Position numbers and translations under genes: made by a program. A DNA stretch of 64,000 nt from positions 124,001-188,000 of the forward strand of contig CAZVYX010000001.1 of NCBI GenBank assembly GCA_964631725.1, read 5' to 3'. Positions 17,446-25,951 of the stretch are shown here, piece by piece. Under the pieces are notes generated by a model. It saw only the letters and a program-made list of their open reading frames with translations, was not told the DNA's origin and did not search any database. Source of the DNA: GCA-2731375 sp964631725. Its GTDB lineage: Bacteria > Pseudomonadota > Alphaproteobacteria > GCA-2731375. Numbering within the stretch: position 1 is the first letter of the stretch; each line of letters starts with the position of its first letter.

Positions 17446-17728
17446 TGAGGTATTCCCGGAAAATCGGACAATAGGTGAAGGTGTATTCCGCCCCTTGAGG
17501 GGGAATATGGAGACGACGAACCGGCGCCGTTTCACGGTTGTTTTCAAAGCCCAGGTCGCGCTTGATACGCTTCATGGCGACAAGACGGTCCAGGAGATTG
17601 CGGCTGATCGCAAGGTGCTTTTGAACCAGGTGAGCACTCGGAAGCGTCGGGCCATGGATGGGTTGGCAAGGATATTTTCCAAAGGCGCCGACGAGGCGGA
17701 AGTCCACGATCTACACAGTGGGAAGGAC
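17446..17728 (+). mobile_element. IS3-family remnant: left end and truncated orfA transposase
   Basis: An ATG at 17507 after GAGGGGG opens a frame reading RRRFTVVFKAQVALDTLHG then IAADRKVLLNQVSTRKRRAM, the helix-turn-helix of IS3/IS911 OrfA. Homology stops near 17728 and no orfB follows. The stretch from TGAGGTATTCCC at 17446, about 60 bp upstream, resembles an IS3 left end. No right end or target duplication was found, so this is a relic. It overlaps the 3' end of the metallophosphoesterase gene on the other strand. The open frame itself continues to 17770 through unrelated sequence. Confidence 0.65.
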
Positions 17729-18799
17729 TCCATCACAAATGAGGGCGCTGCACGTCTGTTTTCCTGTTAAGGTTCGGTACAGCCACGGAACGTTACATTT
17801 TAGGAAAACGGAAACTCTACTCTTAACCACCCAAACCCAATACTTGTACTGATGAACGAGAGATATGCTCAGGAGCGAAGTGTCGTTGCCGGTTCGCCGA
17901 ACTCTGTTGTTTTGAGTTGGGTATTGAAGACGCCGGCGGTTCAGATCAATCTTTACTGAGTCTCTCGTTGATATTGTTACAAGAAGGCTCGGAACCTCTC
18001 CTGCCTGCTCGATTCCGACCCTGGTGAGGTTGGAAACGCCCAAATAGTTCTTTTCGTGAAGTAACAAATGCCTATCTGCACGAATGCCTTCGATGCTTCC
18101 GTGGAAATAAAATACCGGCTTGCGTACACTCCCAAACAGTTTTGCGAATTGATCCGAGTATCTTTTATTGGTCGATCGTAGCAGTCCGCCATGACCAAAC
18201 ACCACGACAGCGTCTACCGTGTCCTGGTGGCTCTCAATGCCGTGCCGCAACCAAAGCAAATTTGCCTCCATTCGGCGGTCGGATTCTACGCGGCTAAATT
18301 CGTGCGCACCCTGTATGCTGAGAAAAACAAAAAGAATCTTCTCGCGCACGAAGAAGGCATTTTCCGGTCGCCCCTGCTGATAGAAGACGTTATCTTGACC
18401 TTTCCAATTTTCGCGAAATTTTGAAAACGTGGACCTCCAGTTCCGAAGACTATCGTCAGGACAGACACACCCATTGTATTCGTTATCCCCAAGCAAAACA
18501 AAAAGGGGTGACTGCGAAAACCGAAATAACCGGGCGGATCTTGAAAGGCGTTCTGTCGAACATTCATGTTTTAATATGTCCCCGGCGTGAACGACAAAAT
18601 CGACTTTGGATGACATTTCCGCGAGCTCTCTTCGAATGATCGGAAAATGTTCTTTCCGGTATGGTCCGTCTGCCATCACCATGAATCTCACAATACCCGA
18701 CTTTGGCTCACCGCGTCCTGACGAGGTTGGAAGGAAATTCAAAGACGACAAAACAGCTACAAATAAAATGGCATGGAAAAATGACCTTTTCTTTCTCAT
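17711..18799 (-). CDS. Secreted metallophosphoesterase (calcineurin-like)
   Basis: The 362-residue protein has a signal peptide (basic MRKKRSF, hydrophobic AILFVAVLSSLNFL, small residues before GRGEP). Calcineurin-like motifs are VHAGDILK, LLGDNEYNGC and VVVFGHGG; the first motif reads MADGPYRKEHF and the last is FHGSIEG, where GHxH is usual. The GDNEYNGC form recalls a periplasmic phosphoesterase family with GDNEWTDC. The C-terminal 40 residues look irregular and run into an IS3 relic, so the original end may have been replaced. No operon partner. Substrate unknown. Confidence 0.7.
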   Translation of the reverse strand: MRKKRSFFHAILFVAVLSSLNFLPTSSGRGEPKSGIVRFMVMADGPYRKEHFPIIRRELAEMSSKVDFVVHAGDILKHECSTERLSRSARLFRFSQSPLFVLLGDNEYNGCVCPDDSLRNWRSTFSKFRENWKGQDNVFYQQGRPENAFFVREKILFVFLSIQGAHEFSRVESDRRMEANLLWLRHGIESHQDTVDAVVVFGHGGLLRSTNKRYSDQFAKLFGSVRKPVFYFHGSIEGIRADRHLLLHEKNYLGVSNLTRVGIEQAGEVPSLLVTISTRDSVKIDLNRRRLQYPTQNNRVRRTGNDTSLLSISLVHQYKYWVWVVKSRVSVFLKCNVPWLYRTLTGKQTCSALICDGVLPTV

Positions 18800-19101
18800 A
18801 TTTCCTTCTCCGCCTTTCGGATGCAGTCACCCCGATTGCTCGTTTGCTGCCTGTATCTGAAGCCCACCGTCTCATCACAACAATACGATGTACAGAAGGT
18901 CCCGCGTCAGCCAGGCCAAAGTGGTCGCACAACATCGCAGGCGAACGCTCGCTCAAACTCTCATTTTCCAAAGATTAGGTGTATCGTATTTCAGCCGCAT
19001 AGGCTATCGAACACCGCTAATTTGACTTATGTTTTGCCCCATTGGGATCAAAAGCTGGGGAGGTTTAGAACCAACCAGGCTGCAATAAAAGGGACTATGC
19101 G
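18800..19101. other. Intergenic stretch with no recognised gene
   Basis: About 300 bp upstream of both the metallophosphoesterase and the small membrane protein. Short frames on both strands show no family features. It presumably holds the divergent promoters; a TTGACT at 19022-19027 could be a -35 for the plus-strand gene but no convincing -10 follows. Confidence 0.3.
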
Positions 19102-19344
19102 ATGATATTTTGGGTCTGGGCATTTGGAATTCTTTTCGCTGTTGTCATTTGGTCTCTTCTGATTGTTTTCGGCGTATACTTTGCGGGAGGGAAAACATCG
19201 GACCTTTTATTTCTAAAAAAGTGGGAAATTCAAACAAAGGGGGACTTTAGCCCATTTCGCTTCATATCATTCTTGTTGGCTGCAATTCTCTTGGTCCTTA
19301 TTTTTATTGCCTACGAGTTAGTACTTGAGGTTGTCGGCCTTTGA
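19102..19344 (+). CDS. Small membrane protein of unknown function
   Basis: The 80-residue product has two hydrophobic helices: residues about 2-28 (FWVWAFGILFAVVIWSLL) and about 55-78 (FISFLLAAILLVLIFIAYEL), joined by a short charged loop (KKWEIQTKGDFSP). No conserved domain is recognised. Two helices with a short soluble link suggest a small inner-membrane protein or a subunit of something larger. Neighbours give no functional clue. It could be a remnant, but the clean helix pattern favours a real gene. Confidence 0.5.
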   Translation: MIFWVWAFGILFAVVIWSLLIVFGVYFAGGKTSDLLFLKKWEIQTKGDFSPFRFISFLLAAILLVLIFIAYELVLEVVGL

Positions 19345-19617
19345 TGGGTAATGAGACCTGTGCGCGGGTTTGATATCTCTCTGTTTTTTGTCGGGCTTCT
19401 CGGATCGGGCGTGATTGATGCCGGGCAGCAATGATCCGTGATCGCGACTATCGGGGAGCAGGTCGGTGCGGCTGGACGGCAACGAAGATAACGTGGTATC
19501 AGCGGCGGCGACATCTGGATATATTTGAAGTGATTTCGAGGTTTGGCTGGGTGATGTCGGATTGATGTACAGATTGCGTGTTCCTATTCCTTCGGGATCG
19601 TCAGCGAACCTAATACA
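19345..19617. other. Intergenic stretch, possible decayed sequence
   Basis: This 273-bp stretch shows short broken reading frames with no start or clear homology. It lies between the small membrane protein and the TauE/SafE gene in a patchwork region that also holds an IS3 relic, so it may be a decayed insert, but I cannot name it. Confidence 0.3.
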
Positions 19618-20352
19618 ATGATGACAGTAGAATACTTTTTGTTATTGACTGTTATTGGCGTTCTATCCGTCGTCCAGTCGATTTTCGGAATGGGCGTCCT
19701 GGTGTTTGGAACGCCCACCCTTCTGTTGCTGGGCTATGATTTTCCGACGACGCTGAGTTATCTTCTCCCTGCTTCCTTTGCCATTTCGTTGCTGCAGGTA
19801 ATCTCTGCTAGATCGCTTGAGGTTCGGATATCTCGCTATTTGTATCTGCTCTGCCTGCCAGGCATTTGCGTCGGTTTGTGGTTGGTTCATTCAGGGTATT
19901 CGGCGCCCTGGACAAATTTCATGATCGGCGGGATCTTGTTGCTGTCGGCACTGGTGCGGATACTGCCCTTGTCCAGACTTACTGTGACCCGAATGCTGGA
20001 AACGCATGATCCGGTCTACCACTTGATCTTGGGGATAGTTCACGGCTTGACAAACCTGGGCGGTGCCCTATTGGCAATTCTAGCCAGCGGGACAAGCACT
20101 GAAAAGGTGATCATACGATATACGATTGCTCATTACTATTTGGCGTTCAGCACCATCCAGATGCTTTTCTTGGCGACAGTCATGGGGCTCCACGACCGCA
20201 TCCTGGCCAATATACCGATGGCGGCGATCTCGGCGTGCGTCTACCTCGCTGTCGGAAACCGCATTTTTTTCCGCGCCAGCAATCCGATCTATGACTTCGC
20301 CATGACCGCATTTATTGCCGTATATGGCGTCGTCGTCCTGGTGGAGATTTAA
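19618..20352 (+). CDS. TauE/SafE family (TSUP) sulfite/anion exporter
   Basis: The 244-residue protein is highly hydrophobic with about eight predicted membrane helices and the N-terminal half repeat typical of TSUP carriers (VQSIFGMGVLVFGTPTLLLLGYD, with the G-x-G-x3-P pattern). The second repeat starts near VHGLTNLGGALLAIL. Family members export sulfite, sulfoacetate and related organic anions. No sulfur-metabolism gene is next to it, though a CysC-like kinase lies at 27 kb. Substrate cannot be told. The start (ATGATG at 19618) is supported by the immediate hydrophobic helix. Confidence 0.75.
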   Translation: MMTVEYFLLLTVIGVLSVVQSIFGMGVLVFGTPTLLLLGYDFPTTLSYLLPASFAISLLQVISARSLEVRISRYLYLLCLPGICVGLWLVHSGYSAPWTNFMIGGILLLSALVRILPLSRLTVTRMLETHDPVYHLILGIVHGLTNLGGALLAILASGTSTEKVIIRYTIAHYYLAFSTIQMLFLATVMGLHDRILANIPMAAISACVYLAVGNRIFFRASNPIYDFAMTAFIAVYGVVVLVEI

Positions 20353-20549
20353 CGCACTGACTTTGTCCAGCCCGAGAAACGTCCGACGCACCTGATGGAG
20401 CTGGTAGCCCACTCCAACGACAAACAGATTGTAATTATACCAACGAACCGTACCCGAGACTCATTTTGGGTTTCCCTGCATGGCAATCTTTGAATCAATG
20501 ATGGTGAATGGTTCAGGGAGGTCAGCATGGGTGCGGCGATTGCTTCGCT

Positions 20550-21371
20550 TCAAGGCTGCATCAATGATTTTCTGTTATCCAGAACGTCAGACGCCGGCCC
20601 TTTGATATGACACCAAGGATCGAGATCCAACATACTTGTGAGGAGTATCTTAATGTCTCGACAACGCATGGCCTCGACAAATCCCCTTCCAAGCCCTGTG
20701 TTGTGTACCGTTCCCTCCTTTATGGCCCTGCCTCGAAATGCGCCCAGATCGATCAAAGTGGCGTCCACAAATACGCGCACGTAATATTGCCACGTTGTCG
20801 GATGCCAAGCATCATCGGCCCGCACACGCCCTTCAAAGGCCTTGCTATAACGGTATGGTACATTCCATTCCTCCTCCACGTAGTGGAGAAACGTCAAAAA
20901 TTCTATCGTCAGACAAAAATTGGCGATGACAGCTTGTTTCTCCCATAGGCGGTCGTAGACGCAGTTCGCTCCAAAGCTCGAGGCCGGCAGGTTATTCAGC
21001 AATTCCTCAGCCATTGGGCCCTCGGCCGCGACTGAAAAAATCGGGTCTCGGGAACGCGTCACCCCGGGGCGTGAACGAAAGTACTCTGTGAACGGACCTA
21101 CGGCCGAGGGTGTGGTCGCGGGGTCGTAGTCCTTGCCATCGGTGAAGCTGTAGGTGTAGGTCGGAACCACGAACGTTCCGCTGCTGCCCAAAGCCGAACG
21201 CACGCCTTCGAGCACCAAGGCACAGGTTTCGTTAGTGTTTCGGCACCCTTTCGCCAACCCCAAAGGACCAAGCGCCATATGCGAAAACAGGACGTCGCCT
21301 TCAGTAACCCCCACCATTCGCAACGCACCAGCCACGTCATCAGCGGTGTAAGTTTTGTCTCGAACACTCAT
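20550..21371 (-). CDS. AAC(3)-like N-acyltransferase in FkbH/ACP operon
   Basis: The protein begins at ATG 21371, overlapping the fkbH-like stop (ATGA), giving 273 residues; an upstream in-frame start at 21446 would lie inside fkbH. It shows the AAC(3) pattern: GDVLFSHMALGPLG, GTFVVPTYTYSF, AVGPFTEYFRSRPGVTRS, PIFSVAAEGP, ASSFGANCVYDRL and FLHYVEEE. Classical members acetylate aminoglycosides, but homologues next to carrier proteins in glycan clusters probably acylate amino sugars. Here the adjacent acyl carrier protein and FkbH enzyme suggest the acyl group comes from ACP. Drug resistance is unlikely given the context, but not excluded. Confidence 0.75.
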   Translation of the reverse strand: MSVRDKTYTADDVAGALRMVGVTEGDVLFSHMALGPLGLAKGCRNTNETCALVLEGVRSALGSSGTFVVPTYTYSFTDGKDYDPATTPSAVGPFTEYFRSRPGVTRSRDPIFSVAAEGPMAEELLNNLPASSFGANCVYDRLWEKQAVIANFCLTIEFLTFLHYVEEEWNVPYRYSKAFEGRVRADDAWHPTTWQYYVRVFVDATLIDLGAFRGRAIKEGTVHNTGLGRGFVEAMRCRDIKILLTSMLDLDPWCHIKGPASDVLDNRKSLMQP

Positions 21372-23245
21372 CGTGCAAGATGTTCTTTTTCGCTGACAAA
21401 TGTTTGCTGCTCGCCGCCCTTTTGAGGAATGCCAAAACACCACCATTGGCCACCTGTACCAACAGGCTCGAAACCCAATCGTTGATACAGATCTTCGACT
21501 GGCATATTGCGGTCCGTGGCGAGAAATTCGCCGACAATCTGCTTTGCACCTACTGCGCGCGCGATATCCAAAACACGGTTGAAAATGAACTGCTCGAGTG
21601 TGCGCGAAAACGCCCGGCAGCTCACTAGCCAGTCGTCTATCCGCAAATCATTCCCCTCTTTGATCGCAAGAAGCGACGCAACTATGCCATGATCGGTGTA
21701 GCGGTCTCGCAAAGAAATAATCAGGCAATGCGCGTTCTCGCCGTTGGCGGCCTCATCGAACTGATCGGCATGGTAACGTCTTGTTGTGACGTTGAATTGG
21801 TTGGTGCGCGACTGCATTTGGGCGAGTCGGTCCAAGCATTGAGGCGAAAACTGCTGCACGCAGGCAACCATCTCCAACGACGTCAGAAATTCCTCCAGAC
21901 TGGCGGCTCCTTCCTGATCTAATTTGGCGCGCCGCAGAGCCTGGTACGACGCCGCCCGAGCCTGGTCAGTTGGGCTGACGATTTGGGCGTCAAAGAGACG
22001 CATTTTGTCTAGATGTGCGACGAATTGTGATGCATCTTCCGGCAATTCGACGGTCGTAACTTCCGGTAATTCCCGACGCATGAACGCGCATTCCGCGGGA
22101 TTGTCGTCGACAAATACAAAGGCATCAAGCCCCAAATTCAGCGCTTGCGAAATCAATCTCATGTTGCCCGGCTTGTCTTCCCAATTGCAGACGAAAGCTG
22201 CGAAATCTTCAATTTTGAGCGGCATATCACCACGCTTGCTAAAGACTTCCCGCGCAATTTCCGGATCATTCTTGGAGTTGACCGCCAATATTACACCCCG
22301 CTCCTTAAGAGACTTGATGTATTGGCAAAAAGCCAAATAGGCTTCGCCACTTGGCGTGCCTGTGCCAATGCAGATCCCGCCTACACCGTCATCGCCGACG
22401 ACCCCACCCCAAAGTGTATTGTCGAGGTCGAGCACCAGACACTTTTTTCCCGTCGCGCTTGCACTTCGATGAACCGCAGCGAACCACCGGGCATATTCAT
22501 TGACGTGCTTAAGTGCGAACGGCAATTTACTATTGTAATAATCACGAGCCGAAGACCATGTGCTTCGTCCGACGTGAGCGGAAAGCGCATCAAGGTCGAG
22601 CCAAAACACGGAGCTTGGCGCAATTGTCAACAATTGTGAGTTGAACGCATCAATGAATCTGTGCGCGCTACCATTCAACCGCCTCTCCGCGGCGCCAAAC
22701 AACGCAATTGGCGGCTTGTCAAAGAGATGCTGAATTACAGGAACATCAAGTCGCTCATCAATGATCCGCCAAAGCTCCTCAAAGCGCTCCACATATTCTG
22801 TTATCAGCGCCTCTTGCTCGGCTTGGCTTATAGGCAAGTGCGCCGGAAACGCAATGTCGTGCCAGGTAAGCCCAATCAAAATTAGGTCCGGCTGAAAAGC
22901 ATATAGTCCACTGTTGTGATCAATAATTTCCTGGTGGAACGAATTGTAGCCGCCCTCGAATATTCTTACTATGACACCTTCGCGTGCGAGTGCGGTGCTA
23001 ATTACCTGTGCTATAAAACTTGATGCATGATTGCCGGAAAGAATGGCCAGCCGCCGCAGGCGAAGATCCTTTTCGGCCAGTGGGTGATGGGCAATCTGTC
23101 CGAGCTTTTCGGATAATTGTGGTATTATGGAAAGTTTGAGTTCGTTCTTGGACAGAAACTTGTGCAAGACACGAAAAGCACCCTGAAGGTCATTCGCCGC
23201 CAAGGCCTCGTCCGACGATAAAATTGTATCTGACAGTTTGCCCAT
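21368..23245 (-). CDS. FkbH-like HAD-IIIC protein, probable glyceryl-carrier-protein loading enzyme
   Basis: The 625-residue protein has the HAD motif LDLDNTLWGGVVGDDG near residue 270, then ILAVNSKNDPEIA and FVDDNPAECAFMRRELP, the FkbH/HAD-IIIC signature. The N-terminal 250 residues (LAILSGNHASSFIAQVI) form an SGNH-like domain and the C-terminal 150 (DHGIVASLLAIKEGNDLRIDDW) a GNAT-like domain, a common layout. Known FkbH proteins take 1,3-bisphosphoglycerate, dephosphorylate it and load D-glycerate on an acyl carrier protein. The ACP gene is 5 bp upstream. The substrate here is inferred from the family. Confidence 0.85.
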   Translation of the reverse strand: MGKLSDTILSSDEALAANDLQGAFRVLHKFLSKNELKLSIIPQLSEKLGQIAHHPLAEKDLRLRRLAILSGNHASSFIAQVISTALAREGVIVRIFEGGYNSFHQEIIDHNSGLYAFQPDLILIGLTWHDIAFPAHLPISQAEQEALITEYVERFEELWRIIDERLDVPVIQHLFDKPPIALFGAAERRLNGSAHRFIDAFNSQLLTIAPSSVFWLDLDALSAHVGRSTWSSARDYYNSKLPFALKHVNEYARWFAAVHRSASATGKKCLVLDLDNTLWGGVVGDDGVGGICIGTGTPSGEAYLAFCQYIKSLKERGVILAVNSKNDPEIAREVFSKRGDMPLKIEDFAAFVCNWEDKPGNMRLISQALNLGLDAFVFVDDNPAECAFMRRELPEVTTVELPEDASQFVAHLDKMRLFDAQIVSPTDQARAASYQALRRAKLDQEGAASLEEFLTSLEMVACVQQFSPQCLDRLAQMQSRTNQFNVTTRRYHADQFDEAANGENAHCLIISLRDRYTDHGIVASLLAIKEGNDLRIDDWLVSCRAFSRTLEQFIFNRVLDIARAVGAKQIVGEFLATDRNMPVEDLYQRLGFEPVGTGGQWWCFGIPQKGGEQQTFVSEKEHLAR

Positions 23246-23250
23246 CTTTC

Positions 23251-23481
23251 TTACCGCCGTTCCATTTTCTCCGCTACTTTTCTACGAATCTCCCCAATGT
23301 TGCTTATGTTTGTCATCTCTTCATCTGAAAAAGTGATGCCAAATTCTTCTTCGAGCGAGCTGAGGACGATAACGTGCGTGATACTATCCCAGTTTGGAAT
23401 AGTTTCAGGAGAGTCATCGTCGCTAAGTCTGTTGCCGTCACAGGAAAATACAATACCGATGACTTCATTAATTTCTTGCAT
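23251..23481 (-). CDS. Acyl carrier protein
   Basis: The 76-residue acidic protein has the carrier-protein shape with the phosphopantetheine site Ser in NWDSITHVIVLSSLEEEFG (about residue 34), followed by the helix that contacts partner enzymes. Size is typical of ACPs. It sits between the methyltransferase (3 bp) and the fkbH-like gene (5 bp), so it is almost certainly the dedicated carrier of that operon. Activation needs a phosphopantetheinyl transferase, none of which is in the window. Confidence 0.85.
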   Translation of the reverse strand: MQEINEVIGIVFSCDGNRLSDDDSPETIPNWDSITHVIVLSSLEEEFGITFSDEEMTNISNIGEIRRKVAEKMERR

Positions 23482-23484
23482 TGA

Positions 23485-24378
23485 TTACCTCTTGGTCAAG
23501 ATCATCGATAGGGTTCTGGGCGGGCCCTTTGCCTTGCTCGTTAATGGCTTCGTCCCTTCGCAGATCTGGTCAACGATACTAAATCCTTCACCCTCCGCCA
23601 TCGCGATGACCTGTTCGGGGGTCTCAAATTCATAGATGTGGTCGGGAGCTGCCGCAGTAATGGCGGCGGTAACATACGCTAATCCGCCTGGGCGCAACGC
23701 CTTGCCAACACTGGAAAATATTTCTTCTGGATGGGGCACATGCTCCAATAACTCGCCGCAAATGATAGCATCTACGGCATGCTGATACTCATCAGTGAGG
23801 TGTCTGGCGTCTTGCAGGTGATACTCGGCCGCACTTTCCTTGAATTCAACAGCGATGCGGCGCGACATGTCCACTGAGGTAGAGCTGATGTCGATGCCGG
23901 TGAGACGCGCTTCAGGAAAACGTCGTAGCAAATTCAAGCCAAAATATCCGTGTCCCGGCGCAATTTCCAATACCTGCTTAATGTTGCTTAGTTTGGCCAG
24001 AAAATTGTCTTCAAAAAAGCACCAGAGCCTGAAATGGTTGGGCCACCCAAATTGGCTGCATACCAAGCCAAACATCATGTCAGTCATTTCATCGGTATTA
24101 TCATAAACGGCTTCGCGTACGTCATCGTAATTTTGTGAGACATATTTGCCAGTCACCTCATATTTGTATTGCAGCCTGTTATATTGCAATACCATAGTAG
24201 CGAAAGACTTGGCGAGCACCGCCATGTCATCGTTAGCAAGCCGCTTATAGTGTTCAAGAATATCCTCTGCCAACACTTTGAGGCGTTCGCCTCCTTCTTC
24301 TATACTTGCGGCTATTGACTTGGAAAGCGGCTGGTGACTTCGGTCAATGGCGGCCACGAATTGTTCCAGATTATTCAA
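23485..24378 (-). CDS. SAM-dependent methyltransferase of FkbH/ACP operon
   Basis: The 297-residue protein has a class I core: VLEIAPGHGYFGLNLLRRFP (about residue 135), TGIDISSTSVDMSRR, QDARHLTD, IICGELLEHVPHPEEIF and LRPGGLAYVTAA. The N-terminal 130 residues are helical and may bind the partner carrier. Start is TTG (24378) with a good AGAGGGG ribosome-binding site 6 nt upstream. It is 3 bp from the ACP gene, so methylation of an ACP-bound small acid, such as an O-methylglyceryl group, is a reasonable inference. Such groups occur on Campylobacter flagellin sugars. Confidence 0.78.
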   Translation of the reverse strand: MNNLEQFVAAIDRSHQPLSKSIAASIEEGGERLKVLAEDILEHYKRLANDDMAVLAKSFATMVLQYNRLQYKYEVTGKYVSQNYDDVREAVYDNTDEMTDMMFGLVCSQFGWPNHFRLWCFFEDNFLAKLSNIKQVLEIAPGHGYFGLNLLRRFPEARLTGIDISSTSVDMSRRIAVEFKESAAEYHLQDARHLTDEYQHAVDAIICGELLEHVPHPEEIFSSVGKALRPGGLAYVTAAITAAAPDHIYEFETPEQVIAMAEGEGFSIVDQICEGTKPLTSKAKGPPRTLSMILTKR

Positions 24379-24390
24379 ATCAGCCCCTCT

Positions 24391-24903
24391 CTAGAGCGAA
24401 TTTTTTCGTTGAGCGAGAAAAGATTTTATCAAAGGCGAGGCTGATACGGTATTGAATTCATGAATATCGCCGGCGTCTTGTGTGCTGACAAATTCGACAA
24501 GGCCTAGTCCAGGAGCGTGAACGAAAACGACCTCTCGTCCATCCCCAAAAGCAGGCGCAGGATTGGGACCGAATACCTTGCGGATAGAGGCCTTGCGACA
24601 CCAATCGTCGATAGCCTCTACAGAGGCAACCTGAAAGCAGATATGGTGCGGGCCGCCGCCGCGCTCAAGCCCTCCGTTCAACGGAGAGTCGCCACCCATG
24701 GGCTCAATCAGTTCTAAGCGCGGGAATGATTTCTTAGGAGAAGAGAGAAATTGAATTCGCGCAGAATGGTATGGGTCTTCCACGACGGGTTCTGCGTCGG
24801 AAAACTCCGTCATGCTCGATAGAATAGAAGCCAGGTGCTCAATTTCGGGCGTTAGGATTCCTACATGGTCTAGAACAAGGGGCATGCTGTTATTGCACTT
24901 CAA
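24391..24903 (-). CDS. VOC-family protein (methylmalonyl-CoA epimerase-like)
   Basis: The 170-residue protein has two VOC half-modules: LDHVGILTPEIEHLASIL at the start with its metal His, and GGPHHICFQVASVEAIDDW in the middle with the second His, ending in GLGLVEFVST (metal Glu). The layout resembles methylmalonyl-CoA epimerase. As first gene of the VOC, methyltransferase, ACP, fkbH and AAC(3) operon it may act on the acyl group or sugar. Starts at 24903 or at the Met six codons later are possible. Exact activity is unknown. Confidence 0.7.
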   Translation of the reverse strand: MKCNNSMPLVLDHVGILTPEIEHLASILSSMTEFSDAEPVVEDPYHSARIQFLSSPKKSFPRLELIEPMGGDSPLNGGLERGGGPHHICFQVASVEAIDDWCRKASIRKVFGPNPAPAFGDGREVVFVHAPGLGLVEFVSTQDAGDIHEFNTVSASPLIKSFLAQRKNSL

Positions 24904-25153
24904 TCAAATTGACTAAAAATAGATTCTACCGATTGTAGCGGGATACGACCTGACCGCCGTCGGGCAAAGGGATTAATCCGACATTTTCCAGATAGCCAAC
25001 AGATCCACGGCGACCATACCAAATTTGCAAGATCGTTGGAATGATTTTCTCTCCGCGACCGGCTTATGTGGGGCCTGCCACATGGCGCCGTCCGCTCCTA
25101 TCGTGGGCGAAAAATCGCTCCCGCCACGGTGGCGCGGCAATTGTCCACAGGTC
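24904..25153. other. Intergenic stretch between two minus-strand operons
   Basis: This 250-bp gap separates the FkbH/ACP operon from the phosphoramidate-like operon upstream. No convincing ORF, hairpin with a T-tract, or family match was seen. It probably holds the promoter of the first operon. Confidence 0.3.
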
Positions 25154-25951
25154 CTAGACGGCGCGCGCGGTAATCACGGCCAAGTTGGCCATTTGTGCCG
25201 GCACCAGGGCCATGGCCGTACGTTGCAGAATATTGCCGGTCAGGTTGAATAAGCAGCCGGCGCTTCTGACCTCGCTCTCACGGTAAATCCGTTGGCTGGC
25301 ATGGCGCAGGAGGGGAAATTTAAAAAGAAACGACATGTTCTCCACATAGTCGATGGTTTCGATCTGGAAACCACCATTGCCGACCAGGGATTTGAACTCC
25401 GCTATTGTCAGGTTCAGTTTGTGGAAAGCCTGCGCCGCCGCCTTTCCACCCCGCCTGACCTTGCGGTTCGCCATGCTGTCGGTGACACGGTTTTGAAGGT
25501 TATTCAAGCGCATGCTGGCGCACAGCAGGCCACCGGGCTTGATCACCCGCCGAGTATCGGCGATGGCCGCTTCCAGGCCGGTTTCCAGACCGTGATAGAG
25601 GCCAAAGGCCAGAACCGCAGAGAAACTCTCGTCGGGAAAAGGCAGAGCGGTGACATCGCCGGCCGCCAACGGAATGCTCGGGTCTTCCCCATGGATCGCC
25701 GATAGTACCGTAGATATGAAATCCAGACCGACGATCGCGATTCCTAGATCGTGGTAATGGCGCAACAGCCGGCCCGCGCCGCAACCCGCTTCTAGCACGG
25801 GGCCGCTCGGGCGGTCGGCGACGATGACCTGTTCCGCATGCCGGCCAGGATAACGCTTCAGATTGATCGCGCCGCTGTCCACGGCGACACCGTCCCAACG
25901 GTGCTGCCAATAGTCCTGACTACCGCCGTGGGCGCGATAGCTAACCCGCAT
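25154..25951 (-). CDS. Class I SAM-dependent methyltransferase
   Basis: The 265-residue protein has the SAM-binding motif VLEAGCGAGRLLRHYHDLGI near residue 53, GLDFISTVLSAI, LAAGDVTALPFPDESFSAVL and VIKPGGLLCASMR, a standard Methyltransf_11 pattern. Its start overlaps the end of the formyltransferase-like gene by 11 nt, so it is the last gene of the coupled operon with the CysC-like and PEP-synthase-like kinases. By analogy to Cj1419/Cj1420 of the Campylobacter methyl-phosphoramidate pathway it could methylate the final modification, but this is inference. The C-terminal 60 residues show a hydrophobic segment of uncertain nature. Confidence 0.75.
   Translation of the reverse strand: MRVSYRAHGGSQDYWQHRWDGVAVDSGAINLKRYPGRHAEQVIVADRPSGPVLEAGCGAGRLLRHYHDLGIAIVGLDFISTVLSAIHGEDPSIPLAAGDVTALPFPDESFSAVLAFGLYHGLETGLEAAIADTRRVIKPGGLLCASMRLNNLQNRVTDSMANRKVRRGGKAAAQAFHKLNLTIAEFKSLVGNGGFQIETIDYVENMSFLFKFPLLRHASQRIYRESEVRSAGCLFNLTGNILQRTAMALVPAQMANLAVITARAV

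Noticed and set aside
20607..20948. Plus-strand frame opposite the AAC(3)-like gene
   Set aside because: Shadow of the real minus-strand gene; no homology, start or spacing to support it.
20550..21371. AAC(3)-like gene as aminoglycoside resistance
   Set aside because: It is coupled to fkbH and ACP genes and lies in a glycan-type region; resistance cannot be excluded but is unlikely.
25025..25252. Plus-strand frame in and beyond the 24.9-25.1 kb gap
   Set aside because: It overlaps the methyltransferase gene and shows no family feature; the gap itself holds no convincing gene.
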